A DNA stretch of 64,000 nucleotides from Paraburkholderia xenovorans LB400 (GTDB lineage Bacteria; Pseudomonadota; Gammaproteobacteria; Burkholderiales; Burkholderiaceae): positions 2,046,001 to 2,110,000 of the forward strand of contig NC_007952.1 of NCBI RefSeq assembly GCF_000013645.1. The letters are read 5' to 3'. Positions 23,517-33,569 of the stretch are shown in pieces. The notes under the pieces were generated by a model that had not been told where the DNA came from, did no database searches, and worked only from the letters and a program-made list of their open reading frames with translations. Position numbers and translations under genes: made by a program. How positions within the stretch are numbered: the first letter of the stretch is position 1; every line of letters begins with the position of its first letter.

Positions 23517-25781
23517 CTACTGCACGTGCCACCAGCGCGGCAGCAAACGCCGCACTTCGGGCCGCCGATACCGGTCGTCGATCAGATGCACCACGCCCTG
23601 GTCCCGCTCCGTGCGGATCACACGCCCTGCCGCCTGCACCACCTTCTGTAGACCCGGATACAGATACATGTAGTCGTATCCGTTGCCGAACTTCACTTCC
23701 ATCGTGCGGCGCATCTGTTCGTTGATCTCGTTCATCTGCGGCAAGCCGAGCGTGGCGATGAACGCGCCGATCAACTGCTGACCGACCAGGTCCACGCCTT
23801 CCGAAAACGCGCCGCCTAGCACCGCGAAGCCCACGCCCTCGTTCATGGTCCGGAAGCGCGCGAGAAACGCGTCGCGAGCGGCTTCGTCCATGCCTGGCTC
23901 CTGCGCCCAGACCGGCAAATCCGGGTGCCGCTCGCGCATCAACGCGACCACACGCTGCAAGTACTCGAAGCTGCTCAGGAAACCCAGGTAATTTCCCGGC
24001 TGCGCCGCGTATTGCCGGGCGATCAGATCGACGATCGGAATCAGCGAACGCTCGCGGTCACGCCACCGCGTCGACACGTTGCCGGCCACGCGCACCTGCA
24101 ACTGCTCCGCGCGAAACGGGCCTTCGACATCGAGCCATTGGGTCGCTTCGGGCAATCCCAGCGTGTCGCGATAGAAATGATGCGGGTTGAGCGTGCCGGA
24201 GAACATCACCGTGGTGCGCGCGGCCGCGTAGCGCGGCGCGAGAAACGGCGCGGGAATCACGTTGCGCACGCAGAGCGCGGCACTGGTTTTGTCGCGTGGC
24301 GCGTATCGATCCGCGGCGAGCGTGATATCGAAAATCGAATGCTCGCCGAACTGCTCGGCCAGCGCGACGAAATGCATGGCGTCGAAGAAGAAGCGCAGCG
24401 ATGCCTCGTCGATGGAAAGCGGCGCTTCCGCCAGTTGATCCGTGACGGCACTGATCAGATTTTGCGCGGCGCAGAGCAGTTTGCCGGGGACCTCGGTGTA
24501 GACCTGATAGCTCGCGGTCTGCGCACGTTTGACCGCGTTCCACTCGCGTTGCAGGCGTTCAAGCGGCTTGCGCAGCGTGGCCGGCGCCGTTTTGCGCGCG
24601 AGCCGGAACGCCGCCTGATCGAGCGAGGCGGTGTACATGCGGCGCGCCCGGTCGAGCAGATTGTGCGCCTCGTCCACCAGCACGCCCACGCGCCACTGGT
24701 TGATCTGCGTGAGCGCGTACAGCATGGCGCTGCTGTCGTAGTAGTAGTTGTAATCGCCGACCACCACGTCGGCCCAGCGCGCCAGTTCCTGCGCCAGATA
24801 ATATGGACAGATGTCGTGCGCAAGCGCCGCTTCGCGCACCGCCGCCCGGTCCAGGCGCGGGCCCGCGAGCGCCGCGCTGCGGGCCGCGTCGAGGCGGTCG
24901 TAGAAGCCGCGCGCAAGCGGGCAGGACTCGCCGTTGCAGGCTTTGTCGGGATGCTCGCAGGCCTTATCGCGTGCGACCAGTTCGAGGGTTCTCAACGGCA
25001 GGCGCGCGTCGACCCTATGCAGCGTTTCGATCGCATCCAGCGCCAGCGCGCGGCCCGGCGTCTTGGCGGTCAGGAAGAACACCCGGTCGATCTGATCCGA
25101 CGCGCACGCCTTGAGCAAAGGAAAGATCGTCGCCAGCGTCTTGCCGATGCCGGTCGGCGCCTGGGCCATCAAAGGCTTGCCGTCGCGCGCCGAGCGATAA
25201 ACCGACACCGCCAGTTCGCGTTGGCCGCTGCGAAACTGCCCATGCGGAAACTGCAACTCGCCGAGCGCCGCGTTGCGCGCGGCCCGATGCGCCTCTTCCT
25301 GCACGGCCCAATCGAGAAAGCGCTCGCATTGCTCGACGAAGAAAATCTCCAGGTCGCGCGCGGTATGCGTTTGCGTCAGCAGCACCTCTTTCTGGGTACC
25401 GATATCGAAGTACACCAACGCCACGGTCAACCCGGCCAGCTCCCGCGCGCGGCACAGCAGATGACCGTAGACGAGCGCCTGCGCCCAATGCAACGTGCGG
25501 TGATTCGCGGGCATGCGTTCGAGATCGCCGCGATGCGTCTTGACCTCTTCCAGCCGGTTGGCCGCCGGGTCGTAGCCGTCGGCGCGTCCACGCACGGTCA
25601 GGCCGCGGTGCGTGCCCGTCAGCGTGATTTCGGTTTCGTACCCGCTCACGCGCCGGCCGGCGACCGTGACGTGGCCCGCCATGCCTTCGAGCGAGGTCGG
25701 CGCGGGCGTGAAGCGCAGGTCGAGATCGCCGCGCCTCGCGGTGAACTCGCACATCGCCCGTACGGCGACCACGTAGGTCAT
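23517..25781 (-). CDS. XPD/DinG-like helicase with Cas4-like nuclease domain
   Basis: A 754-residue superfamily 2 DNA helicase. The first 170 residues resemble a PD-(D/E)XK nuclease: GRADGYD with Asp 69 and LEEVKTH with Glu 79 and Lys 81. The motor follows: Walker A APTGIGKT at 208-215, four cysteines at 275, 282, 287 and 325 placed as an XPD-type iron-sulfur cluster, and DEAH at 370-373. The C-terminal motifs (SFEYLQRVV and QAAGRVIRTERD) are intact. ATG 25781 overlaps the TGA of the FAN1-like gene by four bases, so the two are translationally coupled. The pair probably unwinds and cuts damaged DNA under SOS control. Confidence 0.9.
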   Translation of the reverse strand: MTYVVAVRAMCEFTARRGDLDLRFTPAPTSLEGMAGHVTVAGRRVSGYETEITLTGTHRGLTVRGRADGYDPAANRLEEVKTHRGDLERMPANHRTLHWAQALVYGHLLCRARELAGLTVALVYFDIGTQKEVLLTQTHTARDLEIFFVEQCERFLDWAVQEEAHRAARNAALGELQFPHGQFRSGQRELAVSVYRSARDGKPLMAQAPTGIGKTLATIFPLLKACASDQIDRVFFLTAKTPGRALALDAIETLHRVDARLPLRTLELVARDKACEHPDKACNGESCPLARGFYDRLDAARSAALAGPRLDRAAVREAALAHDICPYYLAQELARWADVVVGDYNYYYDSSAMLYALTQINQWRVGVLVDEAHNLLDRARRMYTASLDQAAFRLARKTAPATLRKPLERLQREWNAVKRAQTASYQVYTEVPGKLLCAAQNLISAVTDQLAEAPLSIDEASLRFFFDAMHFVALAEQFGEHSIFDITLAADRYAPRDKTSAALCVRNVIPAPFLAPRYAAARTTVMFSGTLNPHHFYRDTLGLPEATQWLDVEGPFRAEQLQVRVAGNVSTRWRDRERSLIPIVDLIARQYAAQPGNYLGFLSSFEYLQRVVALMRERHPDLPVWAQEPGMDEAARDAFLARFRTMNEGVGFAVLGGAFSEGVDLVGQQLIGAFIATLGLPQMNEINEQMRRTMEVKFGNGYDYMYLYPGLQKVVQAAGRVIRTERDQGVVHLIDDRYRRPEVRRLLPRWWHVQ

Positions 25782-27649
25782 GCGGCGGCCTCGATGGTGG
25801 GTTCGGTGGCGGGTTCGGTGGCGGGTTCCGGTTTGGCCTCCGCGGTGGCAGCTATCGCACCCGCGGTTCCGGCCTGCGTGGCGGTCTCGCGTCCAACCGC
25901 CGTGGCGGCCTCGGCAGCAGCTTCAACCGCGCCGCCATTCACGGCGAGCACCCCGTCGGCCCAACGCACGTCGAGCACGCGCACCGGCATGCCGTGCTGC
26001 GCGCAGTACGCGAGCCAGCGGATCTGGTTGTCCTGCAAACGGTCGCCGGGACCTTTAACTTCGATCAACTCGTAACGCCGTTCGGCCGGCCAGAAGCGGA
26101 TCAGATCCGGCAGCCCGGAACGATTGCCGCGAATATCTCGCAGCAAGCGCTCGAACCACAGTTTCAGATGCGCGGCCGGCAGACAGTCGAGCGCCAATGC
26201 GACGAGTTCCGGCGAGAGCTGCCCCCAGAATACGAAAGGCGATTGCAGCCCCGCCTTGCTAGCCAGATGCCGCCAGATCGTCTCGCGATAAGCTCCGCTG
26301 TCGAGTTGCGCAAGGCACGCGGCAAACTGCTCGGCGCGGCGCGCATGAAAATCCGGCGCGTGCAGATCGGCCGGGCCACGCTGGAACGGATGAAAAAACG
26401 CGCCTGGCAACGCCGCGAAGACGGGCTCCCAGCACAGCAGCCCGAACAGCGAATTGATCAGCGCGTTCTCGACGTAATGAACCGGCGCGGTCTCGCACGT
26501 CAGATGATCGCGAACCACGTACTCGACCGGCATCGGCTCCTCGGGCCGCAGCACCACCAGCGTGCCGCGCTCGACGCAACGCGCCGCGCTCGCCCGTGCG
26601 ACCGGCATGCCGCGCTTGCGCTGCAACCGTGCGAGCATGCGGCCGATGCGTTGCGCTTCTTCTTCGCTCTCGGGCGCCGCGGCGGCTTGCGAGGCGAGCG
26701 CGAACGCCTCGTCGAAACGTTCGCTGCGTTCGAGCACACGCATGCGCCGATGACGCGCACCGGGCCACGCGCAACGCTCATACACGGCGAGCGCGGCCGG
26801 CCAGTTCTCCCGACGCTCGCACAGATGGCCGATACGAAACAGCAGTTTCGCGCGCCGCGTTTCGAGCCAGGGATTCGAGGTTTCGATTTCACCGACCGTG
26901 GCGACCAGATTATCGATCGCCGCCGCTTCCGCCTCGCCACCGGGTAGCCGTTCGAGCGCTTCACGGCACGCGTGCAAGGCAAGATAAACGTCCACGTCCG
27001 CACGCGCCTGAAACGCGCGCGACGAAGGCGCGAACGCCACCTTCTCGTACTGGAACACACCGAGGTCGGCGAGCACGAACTCCGACCACGCCTGCTGCAA
27101 ATTGCCGAAGAACATCAGACGCAGACGTTCGCACAGCGGCGCGATGGCAACGTGCAGCACGCAGTCCGTGGATTGACCGTGCCATGCGCGGAGCGGACGC
27201 GCAACGCCTTCTTCTGCGGGCTCGCCGACATAAAACGGACGCAGAGTTTCCAGCAGCTCCGGTTTGCGCAAGCTCTTCGCGCCAGGAATCAACGCGAGAG
27301 CATCCGCGAAAATCTCCATCAAGTCGGCACGCGTGGTGAGCGCGAACAGATCGTCTAACGTCAGCGCGGGTTGGGTGTCGACCCAGCCGAGCGCCGCGAT
27401 CGGCGCGGCCGCCTGCAGCGGGCAGCCAATCTCTTCGTAAGACAGGCGGCTTGCGCGAAATAGCGTGCCTTTGCGCATCAGCATGCGAACCAGCAGTGCG
27501 CGCGACGCCTGCGGCAACGCGGCGAATTCGCGCAGAAACGCCTGTTCGTGCGTGTCGAACAGGTCGTGGTAACGCTGCGCGAGCCACGCGAGGGCGCGCT
27601 CGAAGTTCAGCAGATAGTAGAGAGCGTAGGGAGAAGCGGGGGTTGCCAC
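25778..27649 (-). CDS. FAN1-type VRR-NUC structure-specific nuclease
   Basis: A 623-residue homologue of Fanconi-associated nuclease 1, known from bacteria to cut flap and cross-linked DNA. Order: N-terminal SAP-like/wedge region, a helical TPR-like region (about 230-370), and the VRR-NUC domain with GLPDLIRFW (Asp about 515) and ELIEVKGPGDRL (Glu about 530, Lys about 532). The last 45 residues are an Ala/Glu/Thr-rich low-complexity tail encoded partly by a 12-bp repeat. GTG 27649 is chosen because a longer reading from 27724 would place the LexA box inside the gene. It is first in an operon with the helicase. Confidence 0.88.
   Translation of the reverse strand: MATPASPYALYYLLNFERALAWLAQRYHDLFDTHEQAFLREFAALPQASRALLVRMLMRKGTLFRASRLSYEEIGCPLQAAAPIAALGWVDTQPALTLDDLFALTTRADLMEIFADALALIPGAKSLRKPELLETLRPFYVGEPAEEGVARPLRAWHGQSTDCVLHVAIAPLCERLRLMFFGNLQQAWSEFVLADLGVFQYEKVAFAPSSRAFQARADVDVYLALHACREALERLPGGEAEAAAIDNLVATVGEIETSNPWLETRRAKLLFRIGHLCERRENWPAALAVYERCAWPGARHRRMRVLERSERFDEAFALASQAAAAPESEEEAQRIGRMLARLQRKRGMPVARASAARCVERGTLVVLRPEEPMPVEYVVRDHLTCETAPVHYVENALINSLFGLLCWEPVFAALPGAFFHPFQRGPADLHAPDFHARRAEQFAACLAQLDSGAYRETIWRHLASKAGLQSPFVFWGQLSPELVALALDCLPAAHLKLWFERLLRDIRGNRSGLPDLIRFWPAERRYELIEVKGPGDRLQDNQIRWLAYCAQHGMPVRVLDVRWADGVLAVNGGAVEAAAEAATAVGRETATQAGTAGAIAATAEAKPEPATEPATEPTIEAAA
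25795..25828. repeat. 12-bp tandem repeat near FAN1 stop
   Basis: About 2.8 units of GGTGGCGGGTTC just before the end of the FAN1-like gene. It encodes the repeated ATEP residues of the low-complexity tail. Confidence 0.85.
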
Positions 27650-27665
27650 GGCACGTTCACGAAAC

Positions 27666-27681
27666 CTGTATGTATATACAG
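27666..27681. promoter_or_regulatory. LexA (SOS) box
   Basis: CTGTATGTATATACAG, a perfect CTGT-N8-ACAG with the alternating AT core of the LexA consensus, 16 bp upstream of the GTG start of the FAN1-like gene. It indicates that the FAN1-helicase operon is repressed by LexA and induced by DNA damage. Confidence 0.85.
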
Positions 27682-27761
27682 TGATGATAGCAAAGTCCGT
27701 GGCAATGCCGGCCCAGCGCGGCAAGACGTGGTGGCCGCCCGAATAGCGCGACGCGAGGTTT

Positions 27762-28335
27762 CTAATCCGCCGCCAGCCACACCACCGTCAACGAACGCAC
27801 GCCTTGCGCGCCGCGAATCAGCACACCCTCGATATCGGCCGTCGCCGACGGTCCGGTGACGAGCGCCGCATAACGGGCTTCACGGAAATCATCGCGCCGG
27901 TACACGTCCTGCAAGCCGTCGAGCAAGTGCGCCGGATCGAGCAGCACGACCAGATGCTGCACGATGTACCCCAGCGCGTTGACCACGTACTCACGTTCGC
28001 TGAACCACACCGAGCCGGTCTCGGCCACGCCGAAGCGAGCCCGCACCACGCCGACCTCGATATCCTGCAGCGACGCGGGTGCCGTTTCGGCGGTGAGCAC
28101 GCGCGTGCCCGGCACTTCTCCGGTTGCCGAAGCGATGGACGCCTCAGCGCCGAACCGCTCGCGAATCAGCCCGCCCACGTCGCTCGCAGCCCTAACTTCG
28201 ACGCACGTGCCGCCCATTGCCTGCAGCGCCGCCGTAAAACGCGCACGCAGATCGCCACCCGCCGCCGCGAACAGCGGCACGTCGGGCCGTGGCCGCGCCG
28301 GCGGCTGCGCCTGCCGCACCTTCTCCAGAAAAGCT

Positions 28336-28349
<14 letters not shown>
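27762..28349 (-). CDS. lutC: Lactate utilisation protein LutC
   Basis: A 195-residue LUD-domain protein of the LutC/YkgG family, third subunit of the LutABC L-lactate oxidation system. Visible are the N-terminal helix REAFLEKVRQAQ, the VGVVRARFGVAETGSVWF core and the closing GPSATADIEGVLIRGAQGVRSLTVVW. ATG 28349 has GGAG upstream and overlaps the lutB stop by 14 bases, so it is translationally coupled. It is last in the operon. Confidence 0.93.
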
Positions 28350-29726
<1,377 letters not shown>

Positions 29727-29730
<4 letters not shown>

Positions 29731-30470
29731 GCGCGTGCTCCGTTGAGGACCTGCGCGATATGAATGAAGCGCGCGTCGGCTTTCATGCGTTCCGCGCAGC
29801 CTTGCTGATGCATCAGGCAGGACATGTCGCCCGATACGATGTACTCGGCGCCCGCGTTCAGATGATCGCGCACCTTGTCCTGTCCCATGCGAACCGACAC
29901 CGGCTCTTCAGTGACCGAGAACGTGCCGCCGAAGCCGCAGCATTCGTCGGGCCGTGCCGGCTTGACGAATTCGATGCCCTTCACGCCTTCGAGCAAGGTG
30001 CGCGGCTTCGAAAACGGCGTGCCGGCCACTTCCGAAATCGACGCTTCCTTCAGATGCCGCAATGCGCTGCAACTGTTGTGCAAGCCCACGCGGTGCGGAA
30101 ACTCGGCCCACGGAAATTCACGCGCGCCGACCACGTCGTGCAGAAACTCGACGAGTTCGTAGGCGTTCGCGCGGACCTTCTTCACTTCGTCGGTCTGCTC
30201 CAGCGCGGTGAGATGCTCGCGCACGTGGTGAATGCAGCTCGCCGACGGCCCGACGATGTAGTCGTAGCCGGCAAAGTTGCGCGCGAACACCCGCTCGGCG
30301 CCGGCGGCCTCGGCATGCGCGCCGCTGTTGGCCATAGGCTGGCCGCAGCAGGTTTGTTCCTGCGGATAGTCGACCTCGATGCCGAAGCGTTCGAGCAATT
30401 CGAGCGTGGCGATCCCCACTTCGGGATAGAACGCGTCGATGAAGCACGGGATAAACAGGGCGACTTTCAT
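29727..30470 (-). CDS. lutA: Lactate utilisation protein LutA
   Basis: A 247-residue LutA/YkgE protein with two CCG (cysteine-rich) domains: TCCGQPMANSGAH near residue 41 and DECCGFGGTFSV near 180, which bind an iron-sulfur or haterodisulfide-reductase-like centre. First gene of the lutABC operon. Upstream is a palindromic operator (30617-30629) and then the gene of a GntR regulator on the same strand. Confidence 0.94.
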
Positions 30471-30616
30471 AAGCTCATTGGGGAAAAAGCGGCAGTCGGC
30501 GATTCACCTACTCTACTGCGGAATGGCGGCGGTGAACCAGTGCGTTATCGCGGCTGCCGGCACGCAATTGGCACGAAGCAGCGAGAAATTCCAGCACTCC
30601 AGTAAGACTGGTATGG

Positions 30617-30629
30617 TTGGTCTGACCAA
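30617..30629. promoter_or_regulatory. GntR/FadR-type operator for lutABC
   Basis: TTGGTCTGACCAA, a perfect palindrome with 5-bp arms and a 3-bp centre, in the spacer between the GntR gene and lutA, 147 bp before lutA. It has the TGGTNNNACCA form bound by FadR-subfamily regulators such as PdhR and LldR. Confidence 0.75.
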
Positions 30630-30669
30630 GAATATAAGGAAGTTGCGGGAAGGTGTCAATCGCGGGAAT

Positions 30670-31416
30670 TTACGAAACCGTACTCGACGAAGGCCTGGCC
30701 GCGTCTTCCTTGTACATCTCGCGCACATAGGTCAAATGACGCTCGGCGGCCTTGCGTGCCTTTTGCGCGTCACGCGACATCACGGCGTCGTAAATGGCCT
30801 GGTGCTGGCCCATCAACTGCTTTTCCATCGCGTCGTCGTAATCGATCAAACGATGGTACTGGCGCATACCCTCGCGAATCAGCGTATGGATGCCGTGCAT
30901 CACATGCGCGAGTGCAATGTTGTGCGTGGAGTCCGCGATCGCGAGGTGGAACGCGGCGTCCAGTTCGGCGAGGTTCACACGGTCCTGCGACTGCGAGCCG
31001 GCTTTCAATGCCTCGAATGCCGCGCTGATCTTCTTCAGGTCCGCGGCCGTGGCGCGCTGCGCGGCATAGACCGTCGAAATCGATTCGAGCCCTTGGCGCA
31101 GCTCCAGAATATCGGCACTGGTGCGCGGATTCTGCAGCAGCAACTCCGCCAGCGGCTTGGAGATGATCGGCGCCGTGACGTCGACCACCGTAAAACCGCC
31201 CCGCCCCGAGGTTTCGATATAGCCGTCCGCTTCCAGCCTGATCAGCGCCTCGCGCAGCGAAGGCCGCGACACGCCGAGCTGCGTAGCCAGGTCGCGTTCG
31301 GCCGGCAGCCGGTCGCCGGGCATCAGCGTGCCGTCCGAAATCAGTTGCTTGATCTGGTCGGACACCACGTCGGACAGCCGTTTGCGCGTGAAGGACTGGA
31401 TCGGGTGAAATGGCAT
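30670..31416 (-). CDS. GntR/FadR-family regulator of lactate genes
   Basis: A 248-residue regulator: an N-terminal winged helix (MPGDRLPAERDLATQLGVSRPSLREALIRLEADGYIE) and a C-terminal FCD domain with metal/ligand-binding His residues (DAAFHLAIADSTHN and QHQAIYDAV). By position upstream of lutABC it is very probably the L-lactate-responsive repressor (LldR/LutR role). It lies 199 bp upstream of lutA on the same strand with the palindromic operator between them. Confidence 0.9.
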   Translation of the reverse strand: MPFHPIQSFTRKRLSDVVSDQIKQLISDGTLMPGDRLPAERDLATQLGVSRPSLREALIRLEADGYIETSGRGGFTVVDVTAPIISKPLAELLLQNPRTSADILELRQGLESISTVYAAQRATAADLKKISAAFEALKAGSQSQDRVNLAELDAAFHLAIADSTHNIALAHVMHGIHTLIREGMRQYHRLIDYDDAMEKQLMGQHQAIYDAVMSRDAQKARKAAERHLTYVREMYKEDAARPSSSTVS

Positions 31417-31605
31417 GGGCAGCGGGAAAAAAAGCCGGTTGATAAAGCGGGTTTTCAGGTGGCGGACAGGCGCCTGAGCGCGGTTCGGCGCGACCTTGAA
31501 GCACCGCGCGACGCCGAACGAATTATACCGTTCAACCGCTCAGGCCCGATCCGGTTGCGAGACGCGGCACCCGGCTGCGGACCGCCCGGCGCGCTCATCT
31601 GAACC

Positions 31606-33378
31606 CTAGCGCGCTCCCGCTGCATAGAAACTCGCCAGATCGCCCTTGAGCGTATGCAACGCCGCGTCGTCGAGATAGATCATGTGACCGGTCGGATAGT
31701 AGGTGATCCGCACGTTGGCGCGCAGCGGAGCGTCCACGCCCAGATGCGCAAGCGCGTACTCGGTTGCGTAGAACGGCGTGGCCAGATCGAAATAGCCGTT
31801 CAACGACATCACGCGCAACTGCGGATTCTGCCGCATCGCCTCGGCCAGATCGCCCGCCGCATACGGCACGGGCAGACGTTCGCCCCACCACGCGCGATGC
31901 TTCCAGTCCCATTGCGTCAACGCTTCGTCGTTGAAGACGCGGTAGCGGTCGGCCGGCGTAAAGTGCAGGTCCTGAGCAAAATGCTGGTGCAAGGCCGCGT
32001 CGAAAGCACTCGACACGCTGCTCACCGAGGCGTCGTAATCGGGACGCTCGGACACGCTGTCAAAGTCGATCCCTTCGAAGCGCGCATCGTAACGGCCGAC
32101 GCTGCGCGCCTGATCGCGCAGCAACTCGCTGCGATAACGCGACGGATAAAGACGCAGGCGGCTGCGCTTCACATAGCCGACGTCGAGCCCGGTGAACTGC
32201 GCGACCCGCGCGGCGATCGCGTCGCGTTCGGCGTCGGGCAGCGCGTCGCCCTGGGCGAGCGCCTGTGCATACGGTCCGCGCGCGAACGCCCGGGCGTCGT
32301 CGAGAAAGGCCGGCAGGCTGGCCGGCCTCGGCACGATCCTGTCGTGATACCACGCAATGGCCGCGAAGCTCGGCAGATAGCTTTCGCTTTTGAAATCCGA
32401 GCCCGCCGAGAACGCGGCGGAATCGAGCACCGACGACATCAGGATCACACCATTGAGCGCGATATTGTCCTGCCCCAACTGGTATGCGAGCATCGCGGCG
32501 CGCGCGGTTCCATACGATTCGCCGAGCAGATACTTCGGCGAATTCCAGCGCTGGTTCACGCTCAGGTAGCGGTCGATAAACTGCGAGAAAGCATTGAGAT
32601 CCTGATCGACGCCCCAGAACTCCTTGCCCGTGCCGTGGCCCACTACTCTCGACAAACCCGCGCCGACCGCATCGATGAATACCAGGTCGGTGGTATCGAG
32701 CAGGCTGTCGGGATTGTCGGCGAGCGTGTATGGCGCGGGCGGCGTAATGCCGGGACTCGCCGTGCGCGCCCGCTTCGGCCCGAACGAGCCGATCATCAGG
32801 AATACGCTGCCGGCGCCCGGGCCACCGTTGAAGAGAAACGTGACGGGCCGCGTTGCCGGCGTTTTGCTGGCAACGGTGTAGGCGACATAAAAAACGCTTG
32901 CGTTGGCCTGACCTATCCTGTCGCGTAGCAGCAGGTTGCCGGCAGTGGCCGTGTAGTCGATCTTGTGGCCGTCGAGCCGGATGGAATGCTGCGTCACCGA
33001 CGACGTTTCCGGCGGCACAGGGATAGCCGCCGATTCCGGTTTCGCGTTGCGCTGCGCCGTGCTGCCCGACGCGTCGATCGGCGGCGCGGCAGGCTGGCGC
33101 GGCGGGCGAACTGAAGCCGCGTGCGGATCTTCGCCGGGTGGGGCATTCGGCTCCGCGCGCTGACCGGGCTTGCCGCTCGCAACGCGCGGCGCGTCCGGTG
33201 CGGAAGCCGCCGCTTCCGCGTTGGCGGCGGCTTCCGGTGAGTCGTCCGGTTCAGCAGCCGCGCACGCCGTGCTGAACGCGGCAAGCAAGGCAAGGATGAG
33301 CGCCATTGCCGCGAGGGCGGCCGCCATCGATCCTGCCATCAGCGATCGGCGCAACGAGAGGGCGAAGCGAAGGGTCAT
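31606..33378 (-). CDS. Exported S10-family serine carboxypeptidase
   Basis: A 590-residue secreted or lipid-associated peptidase. A long hydrophobic signal segment spans about residues 12-40, followed by some 80 residues of Ala/Pro-rich linker. The alpha/beta hydrolase core has FLFNGGPGAGSVF (oxyanion hole, 182-194), the nucleophile in GESYG (Ser about 288), NGYFDLATPF (Asp) and TGHMIY (His) near the end. S10 enzymes release C-terminal residues, often at acidic pH. ATG 33378 gives the signal peptide; longer readings do not. It stands alone with gaps of about 190 bp on each side. Confidence 0.9.
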   Translation of the reverse strand: MTLRFALSLRRSLMAGSMAAALAAMALILALLAAFSTACAAAEPDDSPEAAANAEAAASAPDAPRVASGKPGQRAEPNAPPGEDPHAASVRPPRQPAAPPIDASGSTAQRNAKPESAAIPVPPETSSVTQHSIRLDGHKIDYTATAGNLLLRDRIGQANASVFYVAYTVASKTPATRPVTFLFNGGPGAGSVFLMIGSFGPKRARTASPGITPPAPYTLADNPDSLLDTTDLVFIDAVGAGLSRVVGHGTGKEFWGVDQDLNAFSQFIDRYLSVNQRWNSPKYLLGESYGTARAAMLAYQLGQDNIALNGVILMSSVLDSAAFSAGSDFKSESYLPSFAAIAWYHDRIVPRPASLPAFLDDARAFARGPYAQALAQGDALPDAERDAIAARVAQFTGLDVGYVKRSRLRLYPSRYRSELLRDQARSVGRYDARFEGIDFDSVSERPDYDASVSSVSSAFDAALHQHFAQDLHFTPADRYRVFNDEALTQWDWKHRAWWGERLPVPYAAGDLAEAMRQNPQLRVMSLNGYFDLATPFYATEYALAHLGVDAPLRANVRITYYPTGHMIYLDDAALHTLKGDLASFYAAGAR

Positions 33379-33569
33379 GGAGTTCCCGACCGTGAGTGTC
33401 GATATGCGCCGGCGTCCGCAATGGCCATGCTTAAAGACGCGGCTCGGCGCTCGATTTTTGACGCAAGCCCTGGCTGCGTCAATCGAAAACTGGCGAGAAC
33501 ACGCATTCCTCCCGCCACGCATCGCTTCATTACGCGAATCGCAAAGCAAGCGAAACGCTAAAGTAAAGC

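Noticed and set aside
23925..26075. A 716-codon open frame on the plus strand opposite the helicase and FAN1 genes
   Set aside because: Same artefact of high GC; no recognisable domain and composition unlike a protein, whereas the minus strand shows intact helicase and nuclease motifs.
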